Source of the DNA: Methylobacterium sp. GXS13
GTDB lineage: Bacteria; Pseudomonadota; Alphaproteobacteria; Rhizobiales; Beijerinckiaceae
Length of the DNA: 64,000 bases
Assembly: GCF_001455965.1 (NCBI RefSeq)
Contig: NZ_LKKO01000025.1
Location: forward strand, 186,001-250,000
Reading direction: 5' to 3'
Below, one piece after another: positions 54,265-64,000 of the stretch. The position numbers and the translations under genes are program-made. The notes beneath the pieces were generated by a model. The model worked only from the letters and a program-made list of their open reading frames with translations, did no database searches and was not told where the DNA came from. The first letter of the stretch is position 1; each line of letters starts with the position of its first letter.

Positions 54265-54942
54265 TTACGCCGCCCGCATCCGGTCCCCCGGCAGGGGCGA
54301 CTGGGCCACGGGCATGTCCGCGTCCGCGATCGGACGGAACCGTCCGGTGGCGCCGTCATAGGCCAGGAGCGCGCCGGACTCGATCTCGAAGAACCAGCCG
54401 TGCAGGCGTAAGGAACCTTTGGCCAGGCCGGCGGCGACGCTTGGATGGGTGCGCAGGTTGGCGAGCTGCACCACCACGTTCTCCAGGGCGAGGGCCCGGT
54501 GGCGCTCCTGCGGATCCATACCCTCGGGATAGGCCTCGCAGACGATGCGCTCGGCGGCCTCGGCGTGGCGCAGCCAGGCCGCGACGCTGGGCATCTTCTT
54601 CAGGAGGTCCGGCTTCATCAGGCCGCTCATGGCGCCGCAATCGGAATGGCCGCAGATCACGATATCGCGCACCCCCAGGGCCACCACGGCGTACTCGATC
54701 GCCGAGGAGACGCCGCCGACCACGTCGGAGGCCGGGGGCACGATGTTGCCGGCGTTGCGGCAGACGAACAGGTCGCCCGGCCCGGCCTGGGTGATGTGCT
54801 CGGGAGAGACCCGGGAATCCGCGCAGGCGATGATCAGGGCGCTCGGGTGCTGACCGTCGCGCACGAGCTGCTGGTACATCTGGCGCTGGCCGGGGAAGAC
54901 GCTCCCCTGGAAGCTGGCGATGCCCTGGATGATGCTGTTCAC
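54265..54942 (-). CDS. Beta-class carbonic anhydrase
   Basis: A 225-residue zinc enzyme converting CO2 and bicarbonate. Zinc ligands are C40, H99 and C102 (ACADSR; CGHSDCG) with the D42/R44 dyad. The GTG start at 54942 gives the usual length; the frame continues upstream but without family text. In methylotrophs it may supply bicarbonate for the serine cycle and ethylmalonyl-CoA pathway carboxylations. Confidence 0.92.
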   Translation of the reverse strand: MNSIIQGIASFQGSVFPGQRQMYQQLVRDGQHPSALIIACADSRVSPEHITQAGPGDLFVCRNAGNIVPPASDVVGGVSSAIEYAVVALGVRDIVICGHSDCGAMSGLMKPDLLKKMPSVAAWLRHAEAAERIVCEAYPEGMDPQERHRALALENVVVQLANLRTHPSVAAGLAKGSLRLHGWFFEIESGALLAYDGATGRFRPIADADMPVAQSPLPGDRMRAA

Positions 54943-55204
54943 GGATGCTGTCTCTGCGGCAGGGGATTGGGCTGGAGAGGCCGGACAGGGGGCACGTGGG
55001 AGCGCGCGCACCGCGCCGGCTCGACGCTGCGTGCCGGATTCGGGCGGGGGGATGTGGGGGGATCGCGAGCCGGTCGCCGGACGGGCTTCTCGCGCGGCGT
55101 CCCGAAAGCGGGTTTCCGGCTTTGGGGACGACGCGGAATTCAAGGCCTCGCGCAGCGCCCGGATATCGGGTTCGGGAGGATGCGCGAGGCGGTCTCGGGG
55201 TGCC

Positions 55205-55513
55205 TCAGCGCCGGCCGCGGCGCTCCGCATGCCCGGACGCCCAATGGGGATCGATCACGCTGCGGCGCGCGACCGTGGCGTGGCCGCTGTCATGCACCAT
55301 CGGGGCACCCAGGAGCTGACCGCTGCCCACGCGCTGCGAATGCAGGGAGCGCGGATCGTGGGAGGGATCGCTGACATAGGAACTCATGTGGCCGCCGCCG
55401 GCAGCCTGCCGGCTGCCGCCCGGGCCCTCGCCGGCCTGAGCCGCCATGGGCAGGGCGAGGGCACCGGCCAGGAGGCCGAGGGTCAGGAAGCGCTGAGTTG
55501 TGATGCGCGTCAT
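55205..55513 (-). CDS. Small secreted protein, hypothetical
   Basis: A 102-residue protein with a signal peptide (~1-27, cleavage after AQA) and a His/Ser/Gly-rich mature part. No family recognised. Confidence 0.55.
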   Translation of the reverse strand: MTRITTQRFLTLGLLAGALALPMAAQAGEGPGGSRQAAGGGHMSSYVSDPSHDPRSLHSQRVGSGQLLGAPMVHDSGHATVARRSVIDPHWASGHAERRGRR

Positions 55514-56027
55514 TCGAGGCTCCGCCCGTGTTCGTCGTGGTGGCCCGGGACACCGCGTCCTGTGCCGATGAACCCAACATAGCCGGTTCCGATCGAAGTA
55601 GATGTGCGGATAAGCACAGTAGATTGATGTAAAATTTAATCCTTTTCTTTGATTTACTTGGTGTGAGACCGCACGCGTCGCTCAGGCGCTCGCCGAACGG
55701 AGGGATTAAGAGCCTCGCACAAAACGCCCGGTTCCCGGGAGCTCTCCCTCCCATGGGACGGTGCCACGGCGTTGCGTGCGAGGCTCTGAGCCGCATCAAC
55801 CGAATGCGCGCCGCAGCGTCATGGCGGGATCGAGGCCGGCCGGTCCCAAGCGGCGGTCGGGGCGGGGAGGGGGCGAGCCGGACGAGACCGGCTTCGGACC
55901 GGACCCGTCGAGACCGAGCAGGTGCGGGACATCACCCAGCAGGCCAGCCTTCTTCAGGGGGACGGGTTTCGGCCGAACAGCAACGCTTAGCGGTGCCACG
56001 ACGCCGGCGTCGCGCGGCGCTGGAGGT
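55514..56027. other. 514-base intergenic region
   Basis: No convincing gene. 55590-55670 is AT-rich, probably the promoter of the secreted protein. A large inverted repeat lies at 55709-55787 (separate entry). A minus-strand open frame at 55796-56000 was considered and left out. Confidence 0.45.
55709..55787. repeat. 12-bp inverted repeat with nested pairing
   Basis: AGAGCCTCGCAC (55709-55720) pairs exactly with 55776-55787, and AACGCC/GGCGTT pairs inside. The 79-base block could be a structured RNA or small mobile element. Confidence 0.55.
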
Positions 56028-56894
56028 TCAGCCTCCGAGCAGCGCATGTGCCGCCCGCACCAGGATCCCGCCCGGCCGGCGCAGCTCGCCAAGCACCGAA
56101 AAATGCTCGGCGCCGGGCACCGGCAGCAGGGGCCCCGGCGCATGGGCCGCCGCCCGGAGGGCGTGCAGGTTGCGGGCATCGTGGATCAGGGCCGGCAGCT
56201 CGCGGCTGCCATAGGCGAGGCAGAGCGGCTTGCCGACCACGGGCAGGCGCAGGGGCGACAGGGTCTCGACCTCGGCTTCCGTGAGGCGCAGCTTGTCGTC
56301 GAGGGCGGTCTGGCGGATCGGGGCGAGATCGTAGACGCCCGAGATCGCGAGGCCCGCGGCGATGGCCGGGTGGCCGAGATGCAGGGCGGTCAGCAGCCCG
56401 CCCGCCGACCAGCCGGCCAGGACCAGGGGGCCGCCGATCCCATGGGCGGGTCCGTGGCTGCCGATCCAGTCGAGCGCCGCGCCGATCTCGGCCGCGATCC
56501 GGGTCAGGCTCGCCTCCGGGGCGAGGGTGTAGCCGACCAGCGCCACGGACCAGCCGGCGGCGTTGGGCCCCTCGGCGAAGCAGGCGAACAGCTCCCGGGC
56601 GCCGCGCTGCCAGTAGCCGCCGTGGAGGAAGACCAAGGCGGGGGCCGAGGCGTCGCGGGCCGGGTAGAGGTCGAGGGCGTTACGGGCGCCCGGGCCGTAC
56701 GGGATGTCGAGACCGGCCGGATGCGCGGCGCGGTAGGCGGCCGAGGCGGCGTCGCGGGCGGCCACCTGGACGGCGCTGTCGGCGACCGCGCGGGTGTTGT
56801 CGTAGCAGGCGCTGCGGGCGTCCCGGTCGAGTGCGGCCCAGCGGCGGCGCGGATCGGCCGGGGTCGGATCGTCCAGGCGGAAATCCAGAACCAT
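56028..56894 (-). CDS. Alpha/beta hydrolase (kynurenine formamidase-like)
   Basis: A 288-residue hydrolase. The oxyanion motif FLHGGYW (residues ~87-93), nucleophile Ser in LAGWSAGGL (~143) and a late His (AEHFSVLGEL) are visible. YDNTRAV near the N-terminus is typical of the KynB-like/esterase group. Start ATG 56894 gives the family length. The substrate is uncertain: arylformamide or small ester. Confidence 0.85.
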   Translation of the reverse strand: MVLDFRLDDPTPADPRRRWAALDRDARSACYDNTRAVADSAVQVAARDAASAAYRAAHPAGLDIPYGPGARNALDLYPARDASAPALVFLHGGYWQRGARELFACFAEGPNAAGWSVALVGYTLAPEASLTRIAAEIGAALDWIGSHGPAHGIGGPLVLAGWSAGGLLTALHLGHPAIAAGLAISGVYDLAPIRQTALDDKLRLTEAEVETLSPLRLPVVGKPLCLAYGSRELPALIHDARNLHALRAAAHAPGPLLPVPGAEHFSVLGELRRPGGILVRAAHALLGG

Positions 56895-56961
56895 CGTGGG
56901 GTGTCTCCCGGCCTCCCGCCACACCATGACAGGCCGCCGGACCTGGGTCGAGGCGCCGGGG

Positions 56962-57396
56962 TCAGAGCGCGGTGCCGGGAACCTGGGCGGCGATCGCCCG
57001 CAGGGCGGCGCGGGCCACCGCGACATCCTGGTCGCTGGTGCCGGAACCGACCCCGATTCCGCCGAGGCACGCCCCGTCGATCACGATCGGCAGGCCGCCG
57101 GGCAGGTTGGTCAGCCGCCCGCCGGAGGCGAGGGCGACCGTCACGGCGAGATCGGCGGGGAGGCGGCCGGTGGGCGCGCCGTTCGAGGCGGCGGTCACCG
57201 CCTTGGCGAGCGCGCTCTCGCGGGACAGCAGCTTGGCGCCGTCCATGCGCAGGAAGGCGAGCAGGTTGCCGTCGGCATCGACCAATGCGACGTTCTCCGG
57301 CACCCCGATCGCCTCGGCGTGGGCGATTGCCGCCTGGAGGGCGGTCAGCGCTGCCGCATGGGTGAGCCGGGCTGCGGGACGGGTGGTGGGGCGCAT
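56962..57396 (-). CDS. GlcG/HbpS family heme-binding-type protein
   Basis: A 144-residue protein with LTHAAALTALQAAIAHAEAIG and the conserved Gly-rich core GGLPIVIDGACLGGIGVGSGTSDQDVAVA. The family includes GlcG and the heme-degrading HbpS of Streptomyces. The N-terminus shows no signal peptide here. Confidence 0.85.
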   Translation of the reverse strand: MRPTTRPAARLTHAAALTALQAAIAHAEAIGVPENVALVDADGNLLAFLRMDGAKLLSRESALAKAVTAASNGAPTGRLPADLAVTVALASGGRLTNLPGGLPIVIDGACLGGIGVGSGTSDQDVAVARAALRAIAAQVPGTAL

Positions 57397-57438
57397 CGCG
57401 GGCCTCGGGATCGGTCTCGGCGGGGAAGGGGCAGCGGG

Positions 57439-57729
57439 TCAGAAGCCGGGCCAGGCCCCCGGGATCGGGCCGCCGTAGCCCCAGCCGGTAAATGGCGGGG
57501 CGGCGACCCGCTCCCGCGTGGCCGGGGGGAGGGGGCGTGCGAAGGGCCGGGGCACCTGCCAGGCCCGCCAGTTCCGGAGCCGGTCGCCTTCGGCCATGTG
57601 GGCCAGCGTCGCCTCCATGTCGGATGCGTGCCGGTGGTGCGGCTTGCGCTGGGGTGGCCGGGCCTCGGCCGGGGCGATCGCCAGCAGCAGCGCCGCCGAC
57701 ATCAGGGTCGCGAGGATCAGAGGGCGCAT
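57439..57729 (-). CDS. Small secreted protein, hypothetical
   Basis: A 96-residue protein with a signal peptide (PLILATLMSAALLLAIAPAEA) and a basic, Trp/Pro-rich mature region. Start ATG 57729. No family recognised. Confidence 0.55.
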   Translation of the reverse strand: MRPLILATLMSAALLLAIAPAEARPPQRKPHHRHASDMEATLAHMAEGDRLRNWRAWQVPRPFARPLPPATRERVAAPPFTGWGYGGPIPGAWPGF

Positions 57730-57896
57730 GGTTCGGGCTCGCAGGGCGCGCGGCGGGACCTTCACCGGCGGCTACGCCGTGCCCTGCCATCGGTTCCGGG
57801 GACGAGCCCGGGGCAGGGCGGTTTTCGCCGGTCCGAAACCTGCAAAAACCCCGTAGGATGCGGGACGCCCTCCCCCGAGACCCTGCGAGCCGCCCG

Positions 57897-59081
57897 ATGC
57901 CGATCGCCGCCAAAACCCCCGCCGCGCAGGATCCGGTGGCGCTGCTCGAGACCCTGGTGGCCTTCGACACGGTGAGCGCCCGCTCGAACCTGCCGCTGAT
58001 CGACTGGGCGGAGGCGTATTGCCGCGCTCACGGCGCTGCGGTCGCCCGGGTGCCCGACGCCACCGGGACCAAGGCCGCCCTGCTCGTCAGCGTCGGCCCG
58101 TTCGAGACGCGGGCCGGCTACGTGCTCTCCGGGCACAGCGACGTGGTGCCGGTGGAGGGCCAGCCCTGGTCGTCGGACCCGTTCGTCCTGCGGGAGGAGG
58201 CGGGCCGGCTCTACGGGCGCGGCACCTCCGACATGAAGGGCTTTCTCGCCGTCTGCCTGGCACTGCTGCCGGAAATGATGGCGGCGGAACTCGCGACCCC
58301 GCTCCACATCGCGATCTCGTACGACGAGGAGGTTGGCTGCCTCGGGGTGCGCCCGCTGATCGCCTGGATGCTGGAGCGGGGGCCGCGCCCGCTCGGCTGC
58401 TTCGTCGGCGAGCCTACCGGGATGGGCGTGGTGGTCGGGCATAAGGGCAAATCCGCGTCCCGCCTCACCTTTCGGGGCAAGGCGAGCCATTCGGCCCTGG
58501 CGCCCGCGGGCGTCAACGCGGTGGAATACGCCGCCCGCTTCATCGAGCATGTCCGCCTGTCCGCGGAGGCGATCGACCGGCTCGGCGCCCGCGACCCGCT
58601 CTACGACGTGCCCCACACCACCGGCCTGTCGAGCGTGGTCCGGGGCGGCTCGGCGCTCAACATCGTGCCGGATGCCTGCAGCGTGGAATTCGAGTACCGG
58701 GCGATCGGCGCCGACGATGCCGGGGCGCTGGCGGCGGCTGCGATCGCCTACGCCACCGAAACGCTGGCGCCGCTGATGCGGGAGACGGATCCGGCCTGCG
58801 GCGTCGAGGTCGAGCCGCTGATCGACTATCCCGGCCTCGACACCGGCCCGGAGGCGGCGATCGTGACGCTCGCCAAGCGGCTGGCCGGGCGCAACGCCCA
58901 TGGCAAGGTTTCGTACGGGACGGAGGGCGGGCTGTTCGAGCGGCTGGGGGGGATTCCGGCGGTGGTGATCGGCCCGGGCTCGATCGCCCGGGCCCACAAG
59001 GCGGACGAATACGTGACCCGGGACGAGCTCGCGGCCTGCGCGGAGTTCGTCCGGCGGCTGATCCGGGACTGCCGGGGCTGA
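57897..59081 (+). CDS. argE: ArgE-type acetylornithine deacetylase (M20 metallopeptidase)
   Basis: A 394-residue enzyme. Metal and catalytic residues are in LSGHSDVVPVEG, RGTSDMKGF, YDEEVGCLG and the late GSIARAHKADEYV; the dimerisation domain spans ~175-285. It removes the acetyl group from N-acetylornithine in arginine synthesis. ATG 57897 is preferred over 57858, whose ribosome site is too close. Other M20 deacylases remain possible. Confidence 0.87.
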   Translation: MPIAAKTPAAQDPVALLETLVAFDTVSARSNLPLIDWAEAYCRAHGAAVARVPDATGTKAALLVSVGPFETRAGYVLSGHSDVVPVEGQPWSSDPFVLREEAGRLYGRGTSDMKGFLAVCLALLPEMMAAELATPLHIAISYDEEVGCLGVRPLIAWMLERGPRPLGCFVGEPTGMGVVVGHKGKSASRLTFRGKASHSALAPAGVNAVEYAARFIEHVRLSAEAIDRLGARDPLYDVPHTTGLSSVVRGGSALNIVPDACSVEFEYRAIGADDAGALAAAAIAYATETLAPLMRETDPACGVEVEPLIDYPGLDTGPEAAIVTLAKRLAGRNAHGKVSYGTEGGLFERLGGIPAVVIGPGSIARAHKADEYVTRDELAACAEFVRRLIRDCRG

Positions 59082-59240
59082 AGGGACGGCGAAGGGAAGC
59101 GCGGCCGTCCCGGCGAAGGGCCTGCGAAGGCTGCCCCCGTTCCGCCGGCCGTCGGGAGTCCCTTCGAAGAAACCTTTGTGCCGCTCGCGGTTTGAGGAGC
59201 GGCGGCCCGCGGGGCCGGGTCGGGAATCGGCGACAAGCGC

Positions 59241-59708
59241 ATGGCCAGCCTCAGCGTCGCGATCGCGTTCGGCGTCCGCCTGCTTCTGGTGCTGCTCTTC
59301 CTGCCGTTCAGCGCGCTCGACAAGATCCTCAACTTCAAGGGCGCGGTCGGCCAGGCCCGGCAGGCGGTGCATGCCACCGGACCGGCGACCCTGCTGATCC
59401 TGATCGGGCTCGGGGTCGAGATCGGGATGTCGCTGTGCATCCTGACCGGCTTCGCCGACCGGGCGGCAGCCTTCGTGCTCGCCGGCTATTGCGGCGTCAC
59501 CGCGCTGCTGTGGAAGCCGTTCTGGGCGCCCGGCGACTTCTGGGCGGGCGGCAAGGGCCGCGAACTGTTCTGGGACTTCTTAAAGAATTTTGCGCTGGCC
59601 GGAGGTTTTTTGCTGATCACCTTCGGGACGGGCGCCGGGACGGTCCAGGGCTTCTTTTCCGACCCGCTGGCCTCATCCCACCCCTACGCCATCCAGGCCC
59701 GGCCGTAG
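59241..59708 (+). CDS. DoxX family membrane protein
   Basis: A 155-residue protein with four hydrophobic helices and the DoxX pattern (LLFLPFSALDKILNFKGAV, TGFADRAAAFVLAGY, FWDFLKNFALAGGFLLI). DoxX proteins are loosely linked to redox and sulfur metabolism. Its 3' end is followed by hairpin repeat copy D. Confidence 0.83.
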   Translation: MASLSVAIAFGVRLLLVLLFLPFSALDKILNFKGAVGQARQAVHATGPATLLILIGLGVEIGMSLCILTGFADRAAAFVLAGYCGVTALLWKPFWAPGDFWAGGKGRELFWDFLKNFALAGGFLLITFGTGAGTVQGFFSDPLASSHPYAIQARP

Positions 59709-59772
59709 AATCCGGGATCCCAAAGGGCCCACGGCCCTTTGACGGGGTTCGGGGCGCGCAGCCCCGAGGCCT
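59708..59772. repeat. Dispersed 3'-end hairpin repeat, copy D (diverged)
   Basis: Carries CAAAGGGCCCACGGCCCTTTG (59721-59741) and GGGGTTCGGGG, a shortened and diverged member of the family. It separates the convergent DoxX and GST genes. Confidence 0.7.
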
Positions 59773-60377
59773 CACCCCTTCGGGATCGTCGCGACCATCG
59801 AGGGCCGGCCCTCGAACACCGCGGACCAGGCGGCGGTGGCGGGGCGCCCCGCGCGCCAGGCGAGATCGGGGAAGCGCAGGTCGAGATAGCCCAGCGCGCA
59901 GGCCATCGCGACCGAGCCGATATCCAGGACCGGCATGTCGGCGACCAGGGTCTCGAACCGGTCGAGCGCCGCCGTGATCTTGGCCACCTGGCCGGCCTCC
60001 CAGGCCGCCCAGCGCTGCGCCTCCGGGCGCAGGACCCGCTCGTAGCGGGTGAGCAGCGCGGCATCGAGCAGGCCGTCGGCGAGCGCCTGCCGGGTGAGCG
60101 CGTCCCAGCGCGCCGGACCCTCGGGGAACAGGCGCGGGCCGTCCGAGAGGCCGTCGAGATACTCGCAGATCACCCGGCTGTCGTAGAGGGCGGTGCTGTC
60201 TTCCAGCACCAGAGCCGGGACCTTGCCGAGGGGATTGTGGGCGGCGACCTCGGGGGAGGGGCCGGTCGGGGAGGCGCCGGCGGCGGTGACGGCGATCCGG
60301 TCGATCAGCCCGGTCTCGTGGGCCAGCACCAGCACCTTGCGGGCATACGGGGAGGCGGGGGAGTAGAGGAGCTTCAT
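59772..60377 (-). CDS. Glutathione S-transferase
   Basis: A 201-residue protein. An N-terminal thioredoxin-fold domain (KLLYSPASPYARKVLVLA; NPLGKVPALVLEDSTALYDSRVICEYL) with the glutathione-binding ES/DS site is followed by an all-helical domain. Start ATG 60377 avoids a spurious extension. The likely role is detoxification of electrophiles. Confidence 0.9.
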   Translation of the reverse strand: MKLLYSPASPYARKVLVLAHETGLIDRIAVTAAGASPTGPSPEVAAHNPLGKVPALVLEDSTALYDSRVICEYLDGLSDGPRLFPEGPARWDALTRQALADGLLDAALLTRYERVLRPEAQRWAAWEAGQVAKITAALDRFETLVADMPVLDIGSVAMACALGYLDLRFPDLAWRAGRPATAAWSAVFEGRPSMVATIPKG

Positions 60378-60448
60378 CGGACCGTCCCGGTTCGTCGTGA
60401 CGCCCGGACCTTGCACTCCTCTGCTTGCCGGAATCCAGCCCCGGCGCG

Positions 60449-60515
60449 GCAACCGGGTTTCCAAAGGGCTCCGCCCTGGACCCGCACAAGATCACGGACC
60501 TCGTGAAACCAGGCC
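60449..60515. repeat. Dispersed 3'-end repeat, copy E (partial)
   Basis: Contains GGGTTTCCAAAGGGCTCCGC and a remnant of the distal part, but lacks the right hairpin arm. It abuts the 3' end of the GFA gene. Confidence 0.65.
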
Positions 60516-60517
60516 TG

Positions 60518-60943
60518 TCAGGCGCGATCCGTGCCGGCCGGATCGAACCGCAGCGTGCCGGCCCGGCGGGTCGGCTGGCCGGTGTCGTTGGTGTGGTTGA
60601 CCCCGTCCATCACGGGCACCGCGGGGAAATCGAACGGGCTGACCCCAGCGAGGCACGCCACGTTCACGGCGTAGAGGGCCTGGTTCGAGCGCCGCTGGTG
60701 ATGGGTGTAGATCCCGCAGCGGGAACAGAAGAAGTGCTCCGCCGTCCCGGTGTGGAAGCGGTAGCGGGTCAGCGTCTCCGCGCCCTGCAGGATCTCGACC
60801 CCGCCCGCCTCCGCCATGGCGACCACGGCGCCGCGCATCCGGCAATAGGAGCAGGTGCAGCGGCGGATCGACGTGAAGCCGTCGCCGAGCCGCGCCCGGA
60901 AGCGCACCGCGCCGCAATGGCACTGGCCGGTGTGGAGGGTCAT
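60518..60943 (-). CDS. GFA-family zinc protein
   Basis: A 141-residue protein with the GFA zinc cysteines: QCHCGAVRF, CTCSYCRMRG and FCSRCGIYTHH. Prototype Gfa was proposed to promote the reaction of formaldehyde with glutathione; most members have unknown substrates. In a methylotroph that uses other formaldehyde routes this role is uncertain. Confidence 0.88.
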   Translation of the reverse strand: MTLHTGQCHCGAVRFRARLGDGFTSIRRCTCSYCRMRGAVVAMAEAGGVEILQGAETLTRYRFHTGTAEHFFCSRCGIYTHHQRRSNQALYAVNVACLAGVSPFDFPAVPVMDGVNHTNDTGQPTRRAGTLRFDPAGTDRA

Positions 60944-61055
60944 GGTGCGCGGTCCCGCCCGGAAACCCGTCGGGGGTAGACCCGGGATCCCGGCCGGACA
61001 ATCCCTGAAACCCTCACGCATTGCGTGAGGAAAACGCACGCGCCGCGCGTGGCCC

Positions 61056-62843
<1,788 letters not shown>

Positions 62844-62978
62844 GCCTATGCCCGACGCGTCGGCGTCGGCTCCGGGAGACGCGGGCCCGGCATCGGATGC
62901 GATGCGGGCCGGCGAGGTCAGACGGGAGGGGGGCTCAGGGGCGCCGGGGCCGTGCGGCCGGGCGCGGCGGGAAGGCGG

Positions 62979-63041
62979 CTAGCCGATCCAGGCGGCGACG
63001 CCGGCGATTCCTGCGGGGAGGACGGCAACGACAGTTATCAT
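62979..63041 (-). CDS. Possible 20-residue hydrophobic microprotein
   Basis: Strong GAGGGAGGGG ribosome site five bases before ATG 63041. The peptide (MITVVAVLPAGIAGVAAWIG) is a single short membrane helix. It is too short to judge by codon use. Confidence 0.35.
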   Translation of the reverse strand: MITVVAVLPAGIAGVAAWIG

Positions 63042-63140
63042 GCAGCCCCTCCCTCGATCGAGCGCGACGGGGACGAGGCTAGGGGAACCGGAACCGATTC
63101 TCCACGCCGGATCCCGCCCCGGCGGTCGGGCCGTCCGGCC

Positions 63141-63476
63141 CTAGCCCGCGACCTCCAGGCTGCGCGCCGTGCTGACCAAGTCGTAGAACCGGCCGTCGAA
63201 CAGCTGCATCACCGCCTCGGTGGCGGCGTGGGAGTCCGGGCGGATCGAGGAGGCCAGGCAGGCGTCGAGCGCCGCCTGATCGGGAAAGTCCATCTCCAGG
63301 ATCATGGCGATCGGCCGGGCGTCGGCATCCTTGGAGGCCAGGCGCTGCACCCGCACCGCGGTGACCCCCGGGAAGCGCCGCCAGAACGGCTCCAGCTCGT
63401 CCCGGACCCGGCGGAAGAACTCCTCGTCCCGGCCGTCGCGCACCGTGCCCTCGTAGATCGCGGTCCTGGTCAGCAT
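63141..63476 (-). CDS. Dimeric alpha-beta barrel (EthD/monooxygenase-like) protein
   Basis: A 111-residue protein with the ferredoxin-like pattern (AIYEGTVRDGRDEEFFRRVRDELEPFWRRFPGVTAVRV ... AMILEMDFPDQAALDACLAS; each part short here). Such proteins act as small enzymes on aromatic intermediates or as stress factors. Function here unknown. Confidence 0.7.
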   Translation of the reverse strand: MLTRTAIYEGTVRDGRDEEFFRRVRDELEPFWRRFPGVTAVRVQRLASKDADARPIAMILEMDFPDQAALDACLASSIRPDSHAATEAVMQLFDGRFYDLVSTARSLEVAG

Positions 63477-63599
63477 CGGGGCGTCTCCTCAGCCTCCACC
63501 GGTCAACCGGCGAGCGCCGGGATCGCTCCCGGCGGGTGACAGGGCGGCCGCGCTGTCGGCAGGCGCCGGGCTCCCGGCCTTCACCCGGCCGGCCGAATC

Positions 63600-63615
63600 G
63601 GGGTATCGATACCCC
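63600..63615. promoter_or_regulatory. 16-bp perfect palindrome upstream of the riboswitch
   Basis: GGGGTATCGATACCCC is fully symmetric and lies ~20 bases before the glycine aptamer. It may be an operator for a transcription factor acting together with the riboswitch. Confidence 0.5.
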
Positions 63616-63631
63616 AGCCCATCGCGACGAT

Positions 63632-63850
63632 GCGGGAGAGACCGGGATCCACCCACCAGAGGGGGACCCGGCGCCGACGGAGCAACCGCCCCGGAAACTC
63701 TCAGGCACCGGAACCGTGTCGTCAGGGCGATCTGGAGAGCGGTGCAGCGGATCCTTCTGGGTCCGTGGGCACCCGCCGAAGGGGACGTCCGTGCCAGCCT
63801 CGCCAGGGCCGGCCGGATCAAGCTCTCAGGCACCGGGACAGATGGGGCGC
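63632..63850 (+). ncRNA. Tandem glycine riboswitch
   Basis: Two glycine aptamers follow in series. The first shows GGAGAGACC, GCCGACGGAGCAAC and AACTCTCAGGCACC. The second shows CTGGAGAGC, CCGCCGAAGGGGAC and GCTCTCAGGCACCGGGACAGA. These are the conserved blocks of the gcvT-type element. It lies in the leader of the FAD oxidoreductase gene at 63911, suggesting control by glycine. Confidence 0.88.
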
Positions 63851-63910
63851 GCAACCGGCCGACCGCACAGGGCGGCCTTCTCGCGTCCGCACGTCCCGGA
63901 GTCCCACACC

Positions 63911-64000
63911 ATGACCCACATCGCCGTCATCGGCGCCGGCATCACCGGCGTGACCACCGCCTACGCGCTCGCCCAGCGCGGCTACCGCGTCACCGTCCTC
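63911..64000 (+). CDS. FAD-dependent amino-acid oxidoreductase (DadA-like), cut by window end
   Basis: The first 30 residues are visible and form the FAD-binding Rossmann start IAVIGAGITGVTTAYALAQR. This fits D-amino acid dehydrogenase or glycine/sarcosine oxidase families. The glycine riboswitch directly upstream makes a glycine- or D-amino-acid-oxidising flavoenzyme the best guess. Confidence 0.75.
   Translation, partial: MTHIAVIGAGITGVTTAYALAQRGYRVTVL

Noticed and set aside
55796..56179. Minus-strand frame of ~127 codons partly overlapping the end of the hydrolase gene
   Set aside because: Most of it overlaps a confident gene in another frame, the rest has low-complexity Pro/Gly text, and no ribosome site is present.

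Overview
The window is high-GC DNA from a methylotrophic alphaproteobacterium, most likely Methylobacterium or a close relative. The main evidence is the left edge, which carries the tail of a methanol dehydrogenase accessory cluster in the order mxaC(partial)-mxaK-mxaL-mxaD-mxaE-mxaH-mxaB. MucR-type and XRE-type regulators, a PepSY/TonB iron-uptake pair, a CsbD stress cluster behind a sigma-EcfG-like promoter, and many small secreted or two-helix membrane proteins fit the same group.

Layout. 1-5 kb: methanol oxidation genes; mxaC and mxaK are separated by a long palindromic insert. 5-10 kb: small regulators and stress proteins (a PAS protein, PepSY-like secreted protein, general stress protein, MucR homologue) plus an orphan SOS box. 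10-17.5 kb: a ferric-siderophore receptor with its PepSY membrane partner, an XRE regulator, an FAD oxidoreductase and a near-consensus parS site. 17.7-23.7 kb: a giant subtilisin autotransporter with an internal 32-residue tandem repeat, divergent from an AraC regulator. 24-36.4 kb: a catabolic island with gamma-glutamyltransferase plus MHS transporter; kdgT-kinase-pdxA2-DeoR for a four-carbon acid sugar (probably D-threonate or similar); a COG4091-type dehydrogenase; and LysR / MFS transporter / class II aldolase. 36.5-43 kb: small conserved proteins, transaldolase, and three CsbD-type genes with a PhnA-like membrane protein. 43-50.7 kb: a TAXI solute-binding protein, a chemoreceptor fragment with no 5' part, an amidohydrolase-fold protein, an MFS transporter, a polysaccharide deacetylase and rlmB. 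50.9-53.3 kb: a plasmid-type replication cassette, with seven helically phased iterons upstream of a RepA-like initiator, a second GGAAT-rich repeat cluster, and a small winged-helix gene. 53.5-63.5 kb: carbonic anhydrase, hydrolases, an ArgE-like deacetylase, DoxX, GST, GFA protein and an ABC exporter. The right edge is a tandem glycine riboswitch leading into an FAD-dependent amino-acid oxidoreductase cut by the window end.

The most unusual items are the iteron/RepA module inside otherwise chromosome-like DNA, a family of five hairpin repeats at gene 3' ends between 45.7 and 60.5 kb, the double 5'-truncation junction near 44.85 kb, and the parS variant at 17.0 kb. All functional names come from reading the translated sequences; no database search was possible.
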